Positions 35,163 to 44,507 are shown, counted from the first letter of the stretch. The stretch is DNA of 64,000 nt from Burkholderia sp. Bp9143 (GCF_003853645.1 NZ_QTPO01000001.1:62001-126000); one strand, 5' to 3'. Notes: generated by a model not told the origin, from the letters alone. A program made the numbers and translations.

Positions 35163-36083
35163 ATGATCCCTTCGCGACACGAAGCCTCCACGCCGCTGGC
35201 CGACTGGATGTCGGCACTCGACGACGCGCGGCCGCTGCATACGCTGACCCTACCGGGCAGCCATGACACCTGTGCGTATACGGTCGACGATCCGCTCGTA
35301 CGCACGCAGCGCGCGCCGCTCGCGGCGCAACTCGCGCACGGCGTGCGGCTGCTCGACATCCGCTGCCGGCACCGGTGCGATGCGTTCGACATTCATCACG
35401 GCGGGATCGCGCTCGGCATGTCGTTCGACGACGTGCTCGCGGACTGCACGCGCTTTCTCGATGCGCATCCGCGCGAATGCATCGTGATGTCGGTGAAGGA
35501 CGAATGGCCCGCGCATGCGTGCACGCGCGGTTTCGATGCGACGTTCGATGCGCATTGCGCACGTCACCCGCGACTGCGCTGGCATGCGGGCGGCGCGCTG
35601 CCGGCGCTCGGCGACGTGCGCGGCACGGTGATGCTGTTGCGGCGGTTCCGCAGTCGCCGGCCGCTGGGCATCGACCTGACCGCGTGGCCCGACAACGCGA
35701 CTTTCACGATCGATCATCCCGATGCGGCGTTCGTGATTCAGGACGAGTACCGTGTGCCCGTCGCCGGGTCGATCCACTACAAGTGGCGGGTGATCGATGC
35801 GCTGCTGAGCGGCATGCCGTCGCCGGAGAGCGGCCGCTGGGCGATCAATTTCTGCAGCGGGACGGGGATGGGTGCGAATCCGTCGGTGGTCGCGCGCGGC
35901 GACGGCCGGGTGCAGGGGATTCAGGCACGGCTCGCCGAGCGGTTGCGTGCGCAACGTGGGACGTGTGGTGCGATGCTGCTCGATTTCTGCGACGACGATG
36001 ACTGGGCGTTGGTGCGGGCGCTGGTCGAGTGCAACGATCACGCGCCCGCGTCGGGCGAGCGGTGTCGATCGATGGGCTGCTAG
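35163..36083 (+). CDS. Phosphatidylinositol-specific phospholipase C-like protein
   Basis: 306 aa with the PI-PLC X-domain pattern. The first catalytic His is in TLPGSHDTCAYTV (near residue 35), the second in FDIHHGGIALGMS (near residue 79), with RLLDIRC and ECIVMSVKDEW as the other barrel strands. Such enzymes cleave phosphatidylinositol to cyclic inositol phosphate and diacylglycerol. No signal peptide is visible, unlike secreted Bacillus and Listeria enzymes. The start is six bases from the LacI-family start, so the two genes share very little promoter space, and its own promoter must lie inside the lacI-type gene. Confidence 0.82.
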   Translation: MIPSRHEASTPLADWMSALDDARPLHTLTLPGSHDTCAYTVDDPLVRTQRAPLAAQLAHGVRLLDIRCRHRCDAFDIHHGGIALGMSFDDVLADCTRFLDAHPRECIVMSVKDEWPAHACTRGFDATFDAHCARHPRLRWHAGGALPALGDVRGTVMLLRRFRSRRPLGIDLTAWPDNATFTIDHPDAAFVIQDEYRVPVAGSIHYKWRVIDALLSGMPSPESGRWAINFCSGTGMGANPSVVARGDGRVQGIQARLAERLRAQRGTCGAMLLDFCDDDDWALVRALVECNDHAPASGERCRSMGC

Positions 36084-36353
36084 TACCGACTGGCTCCCGT
36101 GAAGATCGGCCCGTTGCCGAAGGTGTGACGAGCGGTCCATGTTGCGAACCGATGCCGACGGATAAGGTTGAACTGTCCGTGGGCGTGCACGGTTCGATCG
36201 AGCCCGTCGGCGGATATCCGCATGTTTTTCAACTCGGCGGGGCGCAACGGGCACCGCGTGCCCGGCATCGCGCCGGCTCGGGAACGGCGTCATGGAAAGC
36301 CGCGCCGGCAGCTACGCGAACCTTCCGCCACGCAGACTGCAAGGAGAGAGGTC

Positions 36354-36782
36354 ATGGCAACGCTCGTCAACATCATGAAGGACACCCCGAACGCGGTGCA
36401 GATCTGGGGCTTTCACGGCCCCTGCACCGTCAGGGACGTCGCAGCGGCACTCAATACCATCGCGGCCGGGCTGAGCGGCGATGGGCACACGATTCACATC
36501 ATGTCGGGAACGCACGGCTATTGCGCGGGGCAGGTCGGCGCGGTCGCCACGCGCGATCAGCGATTCGCCGCGGAAGACCGGGCGCTGGCTTCGCCCAAGA
36601 CGAAGGACAACAGGCCGGTCGCGGTTGCGGTGCACGACTTCAATACGGCCAAGCTGCCCGCGCCGGATTACGTGACGGCAGCGATGACGAAGCTGAATGG
36701 CGACATACGCGCGATCGTGCAGGGCGACACGGGCACCGCGACGTTCCTGCTGGCCTATTGCTGCAGCGCCGGGACGCCGTAA
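36354..36782 (+). CDS. Hypothetical protein
   Basis: 142 aa, not recognised. AAGGAGAGAGGTC is a very good ribosome site for ATG 36354. The sequence is soluble with a patterned core: VQIWGFHGPCTVRDVAAALN, IHIMSGTHGYCAGQVGAVAT, VAVAVHDFNTAK and a Cys-Cys near the end (LLAYCCSAGTP). The His-Gly and Cys residues could be catalytic, but no family motif supports an enzyme call. The 271 bases upstream hold no gene. Codon use is like its neighbours, so it looks real. Confidence 0.75.
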   Translation: MATLVNIMKDTPNAVQIWGFHGPCTVRDVAAALNTIAAGLSGDGHTIHIMSGTHGYCAGQVGAVATRDQRFAAEDRALASPKTKDNRPVAVAVHDFNTAKLPAPDYVTAAMTKLNGDIRAIVQGDTGTATFLLAYCCSAGTP

Positions 36783-36867
36783 CGTGCTGTGGTGCGCGGC
36801 GGCGGCGGGCGTGGCGGCCCGTCGCCCGGCCCGTTCCGCAACGACGAGATGTCGTGCGAATGAGCCG

Positions 36868-37479
36868 CTAACGCGTCGCGATCGCCACCGCTGCCCCCGC
36901 CATTGCGGTCGCGCTCGTGCGGTTCGCGATCCGCTTCGCGCGTGCCGAAGTGAGAAACGCGCGCGCACGCACCGCAAGCAGCGACCAGAAGCAGTCGGCG
37001 AGGATCAGGATCGCGAGCATCGTGCCGACGAGCTCGGCCCACGCGACGACGCCGACATGCGTGAGGTCGACGATCGTCGGCAGCAGCGCGAGATAGAACA
37101 GCATGATCTTCGGGTTGCCGAGCGTGACCAGTGTGCCGGCGACGAACATGCGCCACGGCGACTGGCCGTGCGGCAGGTCGCCGGCCTTCGTGTCGGTCGG
37201 CGCGGTCCACATCTTCCACGCGAGGAACAGCAGGTACGCGACGCCAAGCAGCTTCAGAACGAGCAGCCCCGTCTCGAACGTGCGCGCGAACGCGGACAAC
37301 CCGGCGACGGCCAGCGTGAGCCACAGCGCCTCGCCGATCCACATCGCGGCGAGGAACGGCAGCACGTCTCGCACGCCGTTCGTCAGCACGCGTGCGACGA
37401 GCGCGGCGACGCTCGGGCCGGGCGTGCCGGCGGTGACGAGCAGGGCGATGGCGAACACGGCGAGCGCGGACAGCGTCAT
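36868..37479 (-). CDS. LysE-family amino acid exporter
   Basis: 203 aa with about six helices. Family motif TAGTPGPSVAALVARVLTNG follows helix 1, and GNPKIMLFYLALLPTIVDL marks the middle of the protein. Start at 37479 (MTLSALAVFAIALLV) matches the family. RhtB/LysE proteins export amino acids or homoserine lactone. Divergent from the GNAT gene, with 83 bp between starts. Confidence 0.92.
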   Translation of the reverse strand: MTLSALAVFAIALLVTAGTPGPSVAALVARVLTNGVRDVLPFLAAMWIGEALWLTLAVAGLSAFARTFETGLLVLKLLGVAYLLFLAWKMWTAPTDTKAGDLPHGQSPWRMFVAGTLVTLGNPKIMLFYLALLPTIVDLTHVGVVAWAELVGTMLAILILADCFWSLLAVRARAFLTSARAKRIANRTSATAMAGAAVAIATR

Positions 37480-37562
37480 GACGAACCTCGAGAGCAGGGC
37501 GTTCGAAAGGTATGAAGTTTCGATTATAGTGACGGCCGTTCTTGCCCGCCTGCCTCGTTGTG

Positions 37563-38090
37563 ATGACAGTACCGATCCGGATTCGTCCCGCCACGCGGGA
37601 AGACGCGGCCGCGATGGCCGCCGTGGAAGTGGCCGCCGCCCAGCGCTTTCGCGACATCGGCATGCCCGGCATCGCCGAAGGCGAGCCGACCGATGCGGCC
37701 GACGTGCTCGCACGCATCGACGACGGTCGCGCGTATGTCGCGACGGACGAAGCGGGGACGTGCGTGGGTTTCGCGTTCTACCGGCTGCTCGATGCGCGGC
37801 GGCTTTATCTGGAGGAACTGGATGTCGCGCCGTCGCATGCGGGGCAACGGATCGGCGCGCGCCTGATCGAACGGATCATGACGCGCGCCGCGCAAGACGG
37901 CATCGCACTGGTCGTGCTGTCGACGTTCCGCGATGCGCCGTGGAATGCGCCGTACTATGCGCGCCTCGGCTTCCACAGCATCGACGACGCATCGCTCGAC
38001 GACACGCTGCGTGCGATCCGCGCGCATCACGTCGCACGTGGGCTCGACGAGACGTGCCGCGTGTTCATGCGCGCGGACGTGCGCGCATGA
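37563..38090 (+). CDS. GNAT-family N-acetyltransferase
   Basis: 175 aa. Fold order is RIRPATREDAAAMAAVEVAA (beta-1/alpha-1), YLEELDVAPSHAGQRIGARL (motif A with the acetyl-CoA pyrophosphate loop), and NAPYYARLGFHSIDD (motif B). ATG 37563 fits the family start. Substrate not predictable; the next gene on the same side is convergent. Confidence 0.92.
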   Translation: MTVPIRIRPATREDAAAMAAVEVAAAQRFRDIGMPGIAEGEPTDAADVLARIDDGRAYVATDEAGTCVGFAFYRLLDARRLYLEELDVAPSHAGQRIGARLIERIMTRAAQDGIALVVLSTFRDAPWNAPYYARLGFHSIDDASLDDTLRAIRAHHVARGLDETCRVFMRADVRA

Positions 38091-38105
38091 ACGGGGCGCC
38101 GGCCG

Positions 38106-39167
38106 TCAGGCCGCGTCGCTGAGCGCCGGGTAGTCGGTGTAACCCGTTTCGCCTTCGGCGTAGAACGTCTCCGGCACCGGCTTGTTCAGCGGTGCGCCGA
38201 GCTCGAGGCGGCGCGGCAGGTCCGGGTTCGCGATGAACAGCTTGCCCCACGCGATCGCGTCGGCGTTGCCGCTCGCGAGCGTGTCCTGCGCCGATTCGAG
38301 CGTGAACTGCTCGTTCGCGATCAGCGGGCCGCCGAACGCTTCCTTCAGGCGCGGGCTCAGGTGGTCGCCCGAATACGATTCACGCGTGAAGATGAACGCG
38401 ATCTTGCGGCGGCCGAGTTCGCGCGCGACATAGCCGAACGTCGCGGCCGGGTCGGAATCGCCCATCGTGTGCGCGTCGCCGCGCGGCGCGAGGTGCACGC
38501 CGACACGGCCCGCGCCCCACACGTCGATCGCCGCGTCGACCACTTCGAGCAGCAGGCGCGCGCGGTTCTCGATCGGGCCGCCGTACGCATCGGTGCGGCG
38601 ATTGGTGCTGTCCTGCAGGAACTGGTCGAGCAGGTAGCCGTTCGCGCCGTGGATCTCGACGCCGTCGAAGCCGGCCTTCTTTGCGTTCTCCGCGCCCTTG
38701 CGGTACGCGGCGACGATACCCGGAATTTCATCGAGTTCGAGCGCGCGCGGCGTCACGAACGGACGCTGCGGGCGCACGAGGCTCACGTGGCCGCCCGCGG
38801 CGATCGCGCTCGGCGCGACCGGCAGGTCGCCGTTCAGAAATACTGGATCGGAGATCCGGCCGACGTGCCAGAGCTGCAGCACGATACGGCCGCCCGCCGC
38901 GTGCACGGCTTGCGTCACGCGCTTCCAGCCTTCCACCTGCTCGTCGGACCAGATGCCCGGCGTGTCCGCGTAGCCGACGCCCTGCGGCGTGACCGAAGTC
39001 GCTTCGCTGATGATCAGGCCGGCCGATGCGCGCTCGGCGTAATAGCGCGCCATCAGGTCGTTCGGCACACGCGCGCTGCCGGCGCGGGCACGGGTGAGCG
39101 GCGCCATCACGACGCGGTTCGGCAGGGTCAGGTCGCCGAGGGTAACGGGGTCGAACAGGGTGGGCAT
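38106..39167 (-). CDS. Old yellow enzyme-family alkene reductase (NemA-like)
   Basis: 353-aa FMN enzyme reducing activated alkenes or nitro compounds with NAD(P)H. The N-terminus LPNRVVMAPLTRARA, the active-site His/Asn pair in EIHGANGYLLDQFLQD (near residue 181), the FMN loop VGVHLAPRG and GGPLIANEQFT are diagnostic. GAGGTTTTCTGCC precedes ATG 39167. Downstream of an ArsR-type regulator on the same strand by 72 bases, so probably one operon induced by electrophiles, as in nemRA (inference). Confidence 0.93.
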   Translation of the reverse strand: MPTLFDPVTLGDLTLPNRVVMAPLTRARAGSARVPNDLMARYYAERASAGLIISEATSVTPQGVGYADTPGIWSDEQVEGWKRVTQAVHAAGGRIVLQLWHVGRISDPVFLNGDLPVAPSAIAAGGHVSLVRPQRPFVTPRALELDEIPGIVAAYRKGAENAKKAGFDGVEIHGANGYLLDQFLQDSTNRRTDAYGGPIENRARLLLEVVDAAIDVWGAGRVGVHLAPRGDAHTMGDSDPAATFGYVARELGRRKIAFIFTRESYSGDHLSPRLKEAFGGPLIANEQFTLESAQDTLASGNADAIAWGKLFIANPDLPRRLELGAPLNKPVPETFYAEGETGYTDYPALSDAA

Positions 39168-39239
39168 GGCAGAAAACCTCTTCACGAAAGGCGGGACGGC
39201 CGGCGCGTCGTGCGCGGCGTGCGGCCCGCATGGCCTGGG

Positions 39240-39548
39240 TCAGAGTTCGCGGCGCAGGGCGTCGAGAAATGCGTCGATGACGGCCTCGTTGCGCTGGAAG
39301 AACGCCCACTGGCCGATCCGCGTCGACGTCACGAGCCCCGCGCGCTGCAGCGTCGCGAGGTGCGCGGAGACGGTCGATTGCGACAGCCCGCAGCGCGCGT
39401 CGATCTGCCCGGCGCAGACGCCGTGGTCGTACGGCAGCGTCTGCTCCGGGAAATGCGCGCCCGGCGTTTTCAGCCAGACGAGGATTTCCCGGCGCACAGG
39501 GTTCGAAAGCGCTTTCAGGATCGCGTCGATGTCGAGTTCGGTCGGCAT
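39240..39548 (-). CDS. ArsR-family regulator
   Basis: 102 aa winged helix (ALSNPVRREILVWLKTP, CGLSQSTVSAHLATLQRAGL, RIGQWAFFQRN). Two cysteines at VCAGQ and ARCGL flank the recognition helix region and could sense metal or electrophiles. ATG 39548 is the family start. It precedes the old yellow enzyme gene on the same strand and likely represses that pair. Confidence 0.9.
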   Translation of the reverse strand: MPTELDIDAILKALSNPVRREILVWLKTPGAHFPEQTLPYDHGVCAGQIDARCGLSQSTVSAHLATLQRAGLVTSTRIGQWAFFQRNEAVIDAFLDALRREL

Positions 39549-39709
39549 GGAAAGGGTGTGGTGTTCGGAAAACCGGTGCAAACGGGTATCGTCGATGGGC
39601 GAATCATATATCGGAAAAAGGCGATATGTGCGATGGCACTGATGGGAGTGGGGTTGATGAGTTGTCGGCATGGAGCAGCGCACGAAGGCCGCTCATGACC
39701 TCTTCGCGC

Positions 39710-40173
39710 ATGCATGCGTTTCGGCGTACTGGGTCGCGATCTGGATGGAGGTGCACCTGTGAATCGGCAAAGATCTGGTCGATCACATGACGGGTGCCGT
39801 CCTCAAGCGCCAATGCAAGGAACGGCTCGCCGTCGAGGTTGGCCGGCACGATCGGGCGCTTCAATCGCGCGAACCGTTGGCTGGCGGGGGCCGCAACGAC
39901 ACCGGGCCATGCCATGAGGGGTTCTTCCTCGACACCGAGAAAGCCGCTTTTGGGGCTGGCGATCCCGATGTCGCAGCGGCCGCCGGTGACCCATTCGTAA
40001 ACCGCCGCGGATGGCCGTACCTGGAGCGAGATCGTCACCTCGAGGAAAGACTTCCGGAAGCGCTGCAGCGCAGTTATCAACGGCAAGCGGCGCGACGGGT
40101 ATCCGACCACGTTCCGGCCCCCGGGTGCCCGTCCGTCTCGTATTCCACGACAGCCTCGCCGCGCAGCTGGCAA
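39710..40173 (-). pseudogene. Decayed LysR-type regulator
   Basis: The stretch GYPSRRLPLITALQRFRKSF ... GRCDIGIASPKSG ... LKRPIVPANLDGEPFLALAL is a LysR effector-binding domain without any HTH. Just upstream, GEAVVEYETDGHPGAG continues the homology in another frame, and near 39745 the reading shifts again, since the adjacent frame continues the LysR pattern as QIATQYAETHAC. At least two frameshifts and loss of the DNA-binding half show a dead gene, downstream of the amidohydrolase. Confidence 0.75.
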
Positions 40174-40203
40174 GTTGCGGATTACGGCAAATGCAAGAGG
40201 ACC

Positions 40204-41097
40204 TTAGAACCTGAAAAGTTCCGCGGCGGAAACTGTCATCACCCTGTCTCTCGCCGCCTGATCGGGAATCCAGTATTCCAGCGCATCTACGGCCCCGTCA
40301 TAGTCGATCAGATGACGATGCTGCGTGTGCGGCCAGTCGCTACCCCATACCAGACGCTCGGGACCGAACGAATCGAGCAATGCCGTGGCGAGCGCGCGCC
40401 CATGCTCGGTGCCGTTCGAGTTGTCGGCGCTACGATAGGCCGCGGAGAGCTTGACCCATACGTTGCCGGAAGAGGCCGTTGATCGCAGATAGCGAAAGCC
40501 GGCATCTGCGGCGCGTAGACGCGCGTCGGGCCGCCCGAAATGATCGACGACCACCGTGCAATCATGGCGAAGCAGCGCATCGAGCACGACCGGCAAATCC
40601 TCCGCATTCGCTTGGACTTCGACGTGCCAACGCAGCGCATTGAAGCGCGCGAGGAGCGCGGACCATCGGCGATCGCCGAAATCCGGCAGTGCTACCCCTA
40701 TCAGGTTCAGCCGCGCACCTACGATATGTGCGGCGTCCAGCGCTTCCAGTTCGGCATCGGCAATTTCTGGCGCGACAACGGCAACACCGCGAAAGCGTCG
40801 CGGATAGCGCTCGCATACCGCGCGCAGGAACGCATTGTCCGTGCCGAGAAAGCTCGGCTGCACCAGAACGCCCTGCGACAGGCCGTGCGCCGCGAGTTGC
40901 GCGATGTATTGATCCAGCGTTGCATCATAGTCGGGCGCATGACGGCGTCGTGCTGCGAGCGGCAGGCCTTGCACAAAGATGTGCGCATGCGTATCGATGC
41001 CCTTGATGCACGTCGTGGTCTCGTCGAGCCAGGTCAGGGATGCCGGGGAAAGGCCATCGAAGGGGGCGGCCGGGTTTGCGGGCTGGAAGCGGTCCAT
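40204..41097 (-). CDS. Amidohydrolase-family TIM-barrel hydrolase
   Basis: 297 aa related to 2-pyrone-4,6-dicarboxylate lactonase-type hydrolases. Metal-site motif GIDTHAHIF near residue 33, then TVVVDHFGRPD and LVWGSDWPHTQHRHL near residue 250 with the distal Asp. Start at 41097 fits the family; the frame extends to 41160 without a better site. It follows the MFS gene on the same strand by 63 bases and was probably co-expressed with it, giving uptake plus hydrolysis of an organic acid or lactone. Confidence 0.88.
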   Translation of the reverse strand: MDRFQPANPAAPFDGLSPASLTWLDETTTCIKGIDTHAHIFVQGLPLAARRRHAPDYDATLDQYIAQLAAHGLSQGVLVQPSFLGTDNAFLRAVCERYPRRFRGVAVVAPEIADAELEALDAAHIVGARLNLIGVALPDFGDRRWSALLARFNALRWHVEVQANAEDLPVVLDALLRHDCTVVVDHFGRPDARLRAADAGFRYLRSTASSGNVWVKLSAAYRSADNSNGTEHGRALATALLDSFGPERLVWGSDWPHTQHRHLIDYDGAVDALEYWIPDQAARDRVMTVSAAELFRF

Positions 41098-41160
41098 CGT
41101 TTCGGGGCTTGAAATCGGATTGACGTTGAGCGATGCGTCGATGCACGAACGTGCGCGCAC

Positions 41161-42432
41161 TCAGTTGCGCGATATGGCCTGCGCGCCGTTCTCGTGCCGC
41201 GGCGGAACGAGCCGGCGCCGCGTGTCGGGCAGCATCAGCGCGGCAACGACGACGAGGCCGTAGGCGACACCGGCGTCGATGCCCAGCGCCGCACCGAGCG
41301 ACATCGATCCGCTCATGTGACCGATCAGCACCGGAAATGCGGCCGATGCGATGCGGCCGAAGTTGTAGCAAAAGCCGACGCCGGTGCCGCGCACGCCTTG
41401 CGGATACAGCTCGTTGAACAGCGCGCCGAGCGTCGCGGGAATGCCGGCCGAAAAGAGGCCGAGCGGGAAGCTCAGAAGCAGCATGGCGGTGTCGCCGATC
41501 GGCAGAAACGTGTAGACGTTCACCATCACCGTACAGCAGACGGCGAACAGGATCACGTTCCAGCGTCGCCCGATGCGGTCCTGCAACCAGGCGCTCACGA
41601 AGCAGCCGACGATGAACGCCACGATGACGACCGTGAGATAGCCACCGGTACCCAGCACCGAGAGATGGCGCTCGGTCTTGAGATACGTCGGCAGCCAGGT
41701 CGTGATCGCATGGTAGCCGCCATGCGCGCCTAGTCCGATCACGCCGCCGACGATGGTGGTGCGGATCACCGCAGGATCGAAAATTCCCGCGACGATGCTG
41801 AATACGCCGCGCTGCGCGGCGGCGTCGCGTGCGATTTTCGGCTCGCGTGGCGGTTCGACCACATTGCGGCGCAGGTAGAGAACGAGGAGAGCCGGGACGA
41901 GACCGATCGCGAACAGAACGCGCCAGGCCCACTGCGGCGAAACGAAGGAGAAGACCGCCATATAGAGCAGCACCGCGGCGCCCCAGCCGAATCCCCACGC
42001 GCTCTGCACGATGCCCATGGCCTTGCCGCGATGCCTGGGATTCATCGTTTCGCTGAGCAGTACGGCTCCAGCCGTCCATTCGCCGCCGAAGCCGATGCCT
42101 TGCAGGGCCTTCAGCACAAGCAACTGCTCGAAGGATTGCGCGAATGCGCTCAGGAACGTGAAGAGCGAGAACCAGATCACGGTGATCTGCAGCGCACGCA
42201 CCCGGCCGACGCGATCCGACAGGATGCCGGCGAGCAATCCGCCGAGCGCGCCCGCCACGAGTGTGGCGCCGCCGATCAATCCCGCCTGGCCCTTGCTGAT
42301 GCCCCATGTGGCCAGGAGCGACGGGATGACGAGGGAAAACACCTGCGTATCGACGGCGTCGAGCGCCCATCCGCCGAAGCAGCTCCACAACGTTCGTCGC
42401 TCGATGGGCGTGATTTCCTGATACCAGCGCAT
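41161..42432 (-). CDS. MFS organic-acid transporter (AAHS/SHS-like)
   Basis: 423 aa, twelve helices. The start has WALDAVDTQVFSLVIPSLLA, where the helix-1 Asp residues mark aromatic- and organic-acid:proton symporters. Motif A GGLLAGILSDRVGRVRAL follows helix 2, with GIGFGGEWTAGAVLLSE in helix 4 and HRGKAMGIVQSAWGFGWG after it. Divergent from a LysR gene and upstream of the amidohydrolase: a complete uptake-and-hydrolysis unit with its regulator. Confidence 0.92.
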   Translation of the reverse strand: MRWYQEITPIERRTLWSCFGGWALDAVDTQVFSLVIPSLLATWGISKGQAGLIGGATLVAGALGGLLAGILSDRVGRVRALQITVIWFSLFTFLSAFAQSFEQLLVLKALQGIGFGGEWTAGAVLLSETMNPRHRGKAMGIVQSAWGFGWGAAVLLYMAVFSFVSPQWAWRVLFAIGLVPALLVLYLRRNVVEPPREPKIARDAAAQRGVFSIVAGIFDPAVIRTTIVGGVIGLGAHGGYHAITTWLPTYLKTERHLSVLGTGGYLTVVIVAFIVGCFVSAWLQDRIGRRWNVILFAVCCTVMVNVYTFLPIGDTAMLLLSFPLGLFSAGIPATLGALFNELYPQGVRGTGVGFCYNFGRIASAAFPVLIGHMSGSMSLGAALGIDAGVAYGLVVVAALMLPDTRRRLVPPRHENGAQAISRN

Positions 42433-42575
42433 GGTCGTCTCCGGGGGCTGGCCGCGCGCGAGGATTGATGGGCGGCCGCTGTTAATCGATTTGACGCCAT
42501 TCTAGGAATGTGAGGAACGCGTGCATACTATGGAAGTGTTGTTCATTCATAGCATTGTGATATGGAAAGTCGATC

Positions 42576-43463
42576 ATGGAGTCGATTCGCACGTTGAAGT
42601 ATTTTCTCGCCATCGTCGATGCGGGAAGCGTCACGGGCGCGGCGGCACAGCTTGGGATAGCGCAGCCGGCGCTCAGCCAGGCCATGACGCGGCTGGAGAA
42701 GGACCTGGGCGTGAAGCTGCTCGCGCGCACGCGCCGCGGCGCTGCGCTCACGCCTGCGGGCGAAGCGATCGCCGAGGACATTCGCCTGAGTGTGTCGCGA
42801 ATCGAAGCGGCGGAAAAACGGGCGCGCGATATCGGCGCGCAACGTGGCGGCAGGCTGACCATCGGCTTCGCATCCGCGGCGCTATTCGAGGTCATGCCCA
42901 AGGCGATCGCGGCGTTGCGCGCGGCGATTCCCGATGTCGAGCTGACATTGCGGGAAATGAGCAACGCGGAGCAGGCCAGCGCGCTTGAATCCGGCGAGAT
43001 CGACATCGGATTGCTGCATACGCCGGTTGCCGTACGCGGCCGGATGCGCGAGAAGCTGATCGTCCGCGAGCGCTTGCACGCGGTCGTGCAGGCGTCGTAC
43101 CCGCTGGCCGAGGATGGCAAGCTCGGCCTCGCGGAACTGGCGCGCATCGGTTTGGTGTGGTTTCCGCATGGACAGCTGCCGGTCGTGCGTGCTGGCATCC
43201 TCAGCGCGTTTCGCAAGTTCGGTTGCGAAGCCAACATCGTTCAGGATGCCAACCGATCGCTGACGGTGCTCGCGTGCGTTGCCGCTGGTTGCGGTGCTTC
43301 GCTGTTGCCGCAATCCGTCAAGGCGATCCAGTTCGCCGGCGTGCGCGTGTGCGAGGTGCGGGAAGTCGACGCGCTGCCACTGTTCGAACTCAGTGCGATC
43401 TGGCCGCATCGTTCGCGCCCGACACTCGCCGATAAGTTTGCAGCATTGCTGAGCACGTGCTGA
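42576..43463 (+). CDS. LysR-type regulator of the MFS/amidohydrolase unit
   Basis: 295 aa. HTH in residues 1-60 (IRTLKYFLAIVDAGSVTGAA, LGIAQPALSQAMTRLEKDLG), effector domain starting LTIGFASAALFEVMPKAI. Divergent from the MFS gene across 143 bp; the nested CTATG/CATAG half sites there are too weak to call. Likely activator responding to the transported compound. Confidence 0.93.
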   Translation: MESIRTLKYFLAIVDAGSVTGAAAQLGIAQPALSQAMTRLEKDLGVKLLARTRRGAALTPAGEAIAEDIRLSVSRIEAAEKRARDIGAQRGGRLTIGFASAALFEVMPKAIAALRAAIPDVELTLREMSNAEQASALESGEIDIGLLHTPVAVRGRMREKLIVRERLHAVVQASYPLAEDGKLGLAELARIGLVWFPHGQLPVVRAGILSAFRKFGCEANIVQDANRSLTVLACVAAGCGASLLPQSVKAIQFAGVRVCEVREVDALPLFELSAIWPHRSRPTLADKFAALLSTC

Positions 43464-43486
43464 TTCATGCTCGCGGGGCAAGCCGA

Positions 43487-44386
43487 TCACGCGTGCGCGT
43501 ACTGGGCGAACAACCAGCTGCGCATGGCCTCGAGCGCTTCCGAATGCGCATTGGCCTGCGGAAACACGACGTAAAACCCGAGCGACATCGGAAACGAGAA
43601 ATCGAACACGCGCCGCAGCCTGCCTTCCGCGATGTCGCGCTCGACGAGCGGTTCGCTGGTCAGCGCGATGCCTTGCCCCGCGACTGCGGCGTCGATGGCG
43701 AGCAGCGACTGGCTGAACCGCGGCCCTTTCGTCGGATCGGCCAGCCCTTTGCCACCGAGCTTGTCGATGAACTCGGGCCACAGATCGTGCGCGTCGTGCA
43801 ACAGCACGTGCTTCGACAAGTCGGCGGGGTTCCGGATCGGCGGACCGCTGTCGAGCAGCTTCGGGCTGGCGACGGCGAAGATATCGAGCGGAGACAGCCG
43901 CTCCGCGACCAGGCCGGCCGGGAATGGCGGCTTGCCCAGCCGAATCGCGATGTCGACGCCGTCGGCCCGGAACGACGCAAGCCTTTCGTCGGCGATGACG
44001 CGAACCTCGATGTCGGGGTGCAGGCGACCGAAGTCCGACAGGCGCGGAATCAGCCACTTCGACGCGAACGACGGTGTCGTGCTGACCGCCAGAACCGTGG
44101 GGCGCTGCCCCAGGGCGTCCGTCGCGTCGGAGATGATCTGCAGCGCACGCTGGACCGACGAAAAATACTCGAGCCCTTCGCGCGTCAGCGCCAGCCCCCT
44201 GGGCAGGCGCCGAAACAGCTGCACCTCCACGGCGTCCTCCAGATGCCTGACCTGCTGCGCCACCGCGCCCTGGGTCACGCCGAGTTCGTCGGCGGCCAGC
44301 CGGAAATTGAGGTGTCGCGCGGCGGCCTCGAACGCGCGAAGCGCATTGAGCGGCGGGAACCGGCGAGTACGCGATAGCGCCTTCAT
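43487..44386 (-). CDS. LysR-type regulator, GcvA-like
   Basis: 299 aa. The opening RRFPPLNALRAFEAAARHLN, LGVTQGAVAQQVRHLEDAVE is the GcvA subgroup HTH, with SLLAIDAAVAGQGIALTSEP in the effector domain. Convergent with the previous LysR gene and divergent from an SDR gene, with a short palindrome right at its start region. It probably controls the SDR. Confidence 0.93.
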   Translation of the reverse strand: MKALSRTRRFPPLNALRAFEAAARHLNFRLAADELGVTQGAVAQQVRHLEDAVEVQLFRRLPRGLALTREGLEYFSSVQRALQIISDATDALGQRPTVLAVSTTPSFASKWLIPRLSDFGRLHPDIEVRVIADERLASFRADGVDIAIRLGKPPFPAGLVAERLSPLDIFAVASPKLLDSGPPIRNPADLSKHVLLHDAHDLWPEFIDKLGGKGLADPTKGPRFSQSLLAIDAAVAGQGIALTSEPLVERDIAEGRLRRVFDFSFPMSLGFYVVFPQANAHSEALEAMRSWLFAQYAHA

Positions 44387-44389
44387 GCA

Positions 44390-44402
44390 GTAGAAATTCT
44401 AC
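44390..44402. promoter_or_regulatory. Short perfect inverted repeat at LysR/SDR intergenic region
   Basis: GTAGAA-A-TTCTAC, 6-bp perfect arms, four bases upstream of the GcvA-like LysR start. A related TAGAGTTCTA lies near 44442. Candidate LysR autoregulatory site. Confidence 0.45.
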
Positions 44403-44507
44403 AGGGTGGATGGAGAAATCATCGTTCGACAAGTCGATTATAGAGTTCTAGAGTGGCGCTTTGGAACGACGATTGCGGCGCTGAGCCGACCTGTCCGGGA
44501 GAACGGC

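Noticed and set aside
34146-36083. 645-aa reading of the PI-PLC gene
   Set aside because: The first 339 codons are antisense to the LacI gene; the PI-PLC domain begins after ATG 35163.
42525-42565. CTATG/CATAG half sites between MFS and LysR genes
   Set aside because: Arms of five bases at wide spacing are expected by chance; not strong enough to list as an operator.
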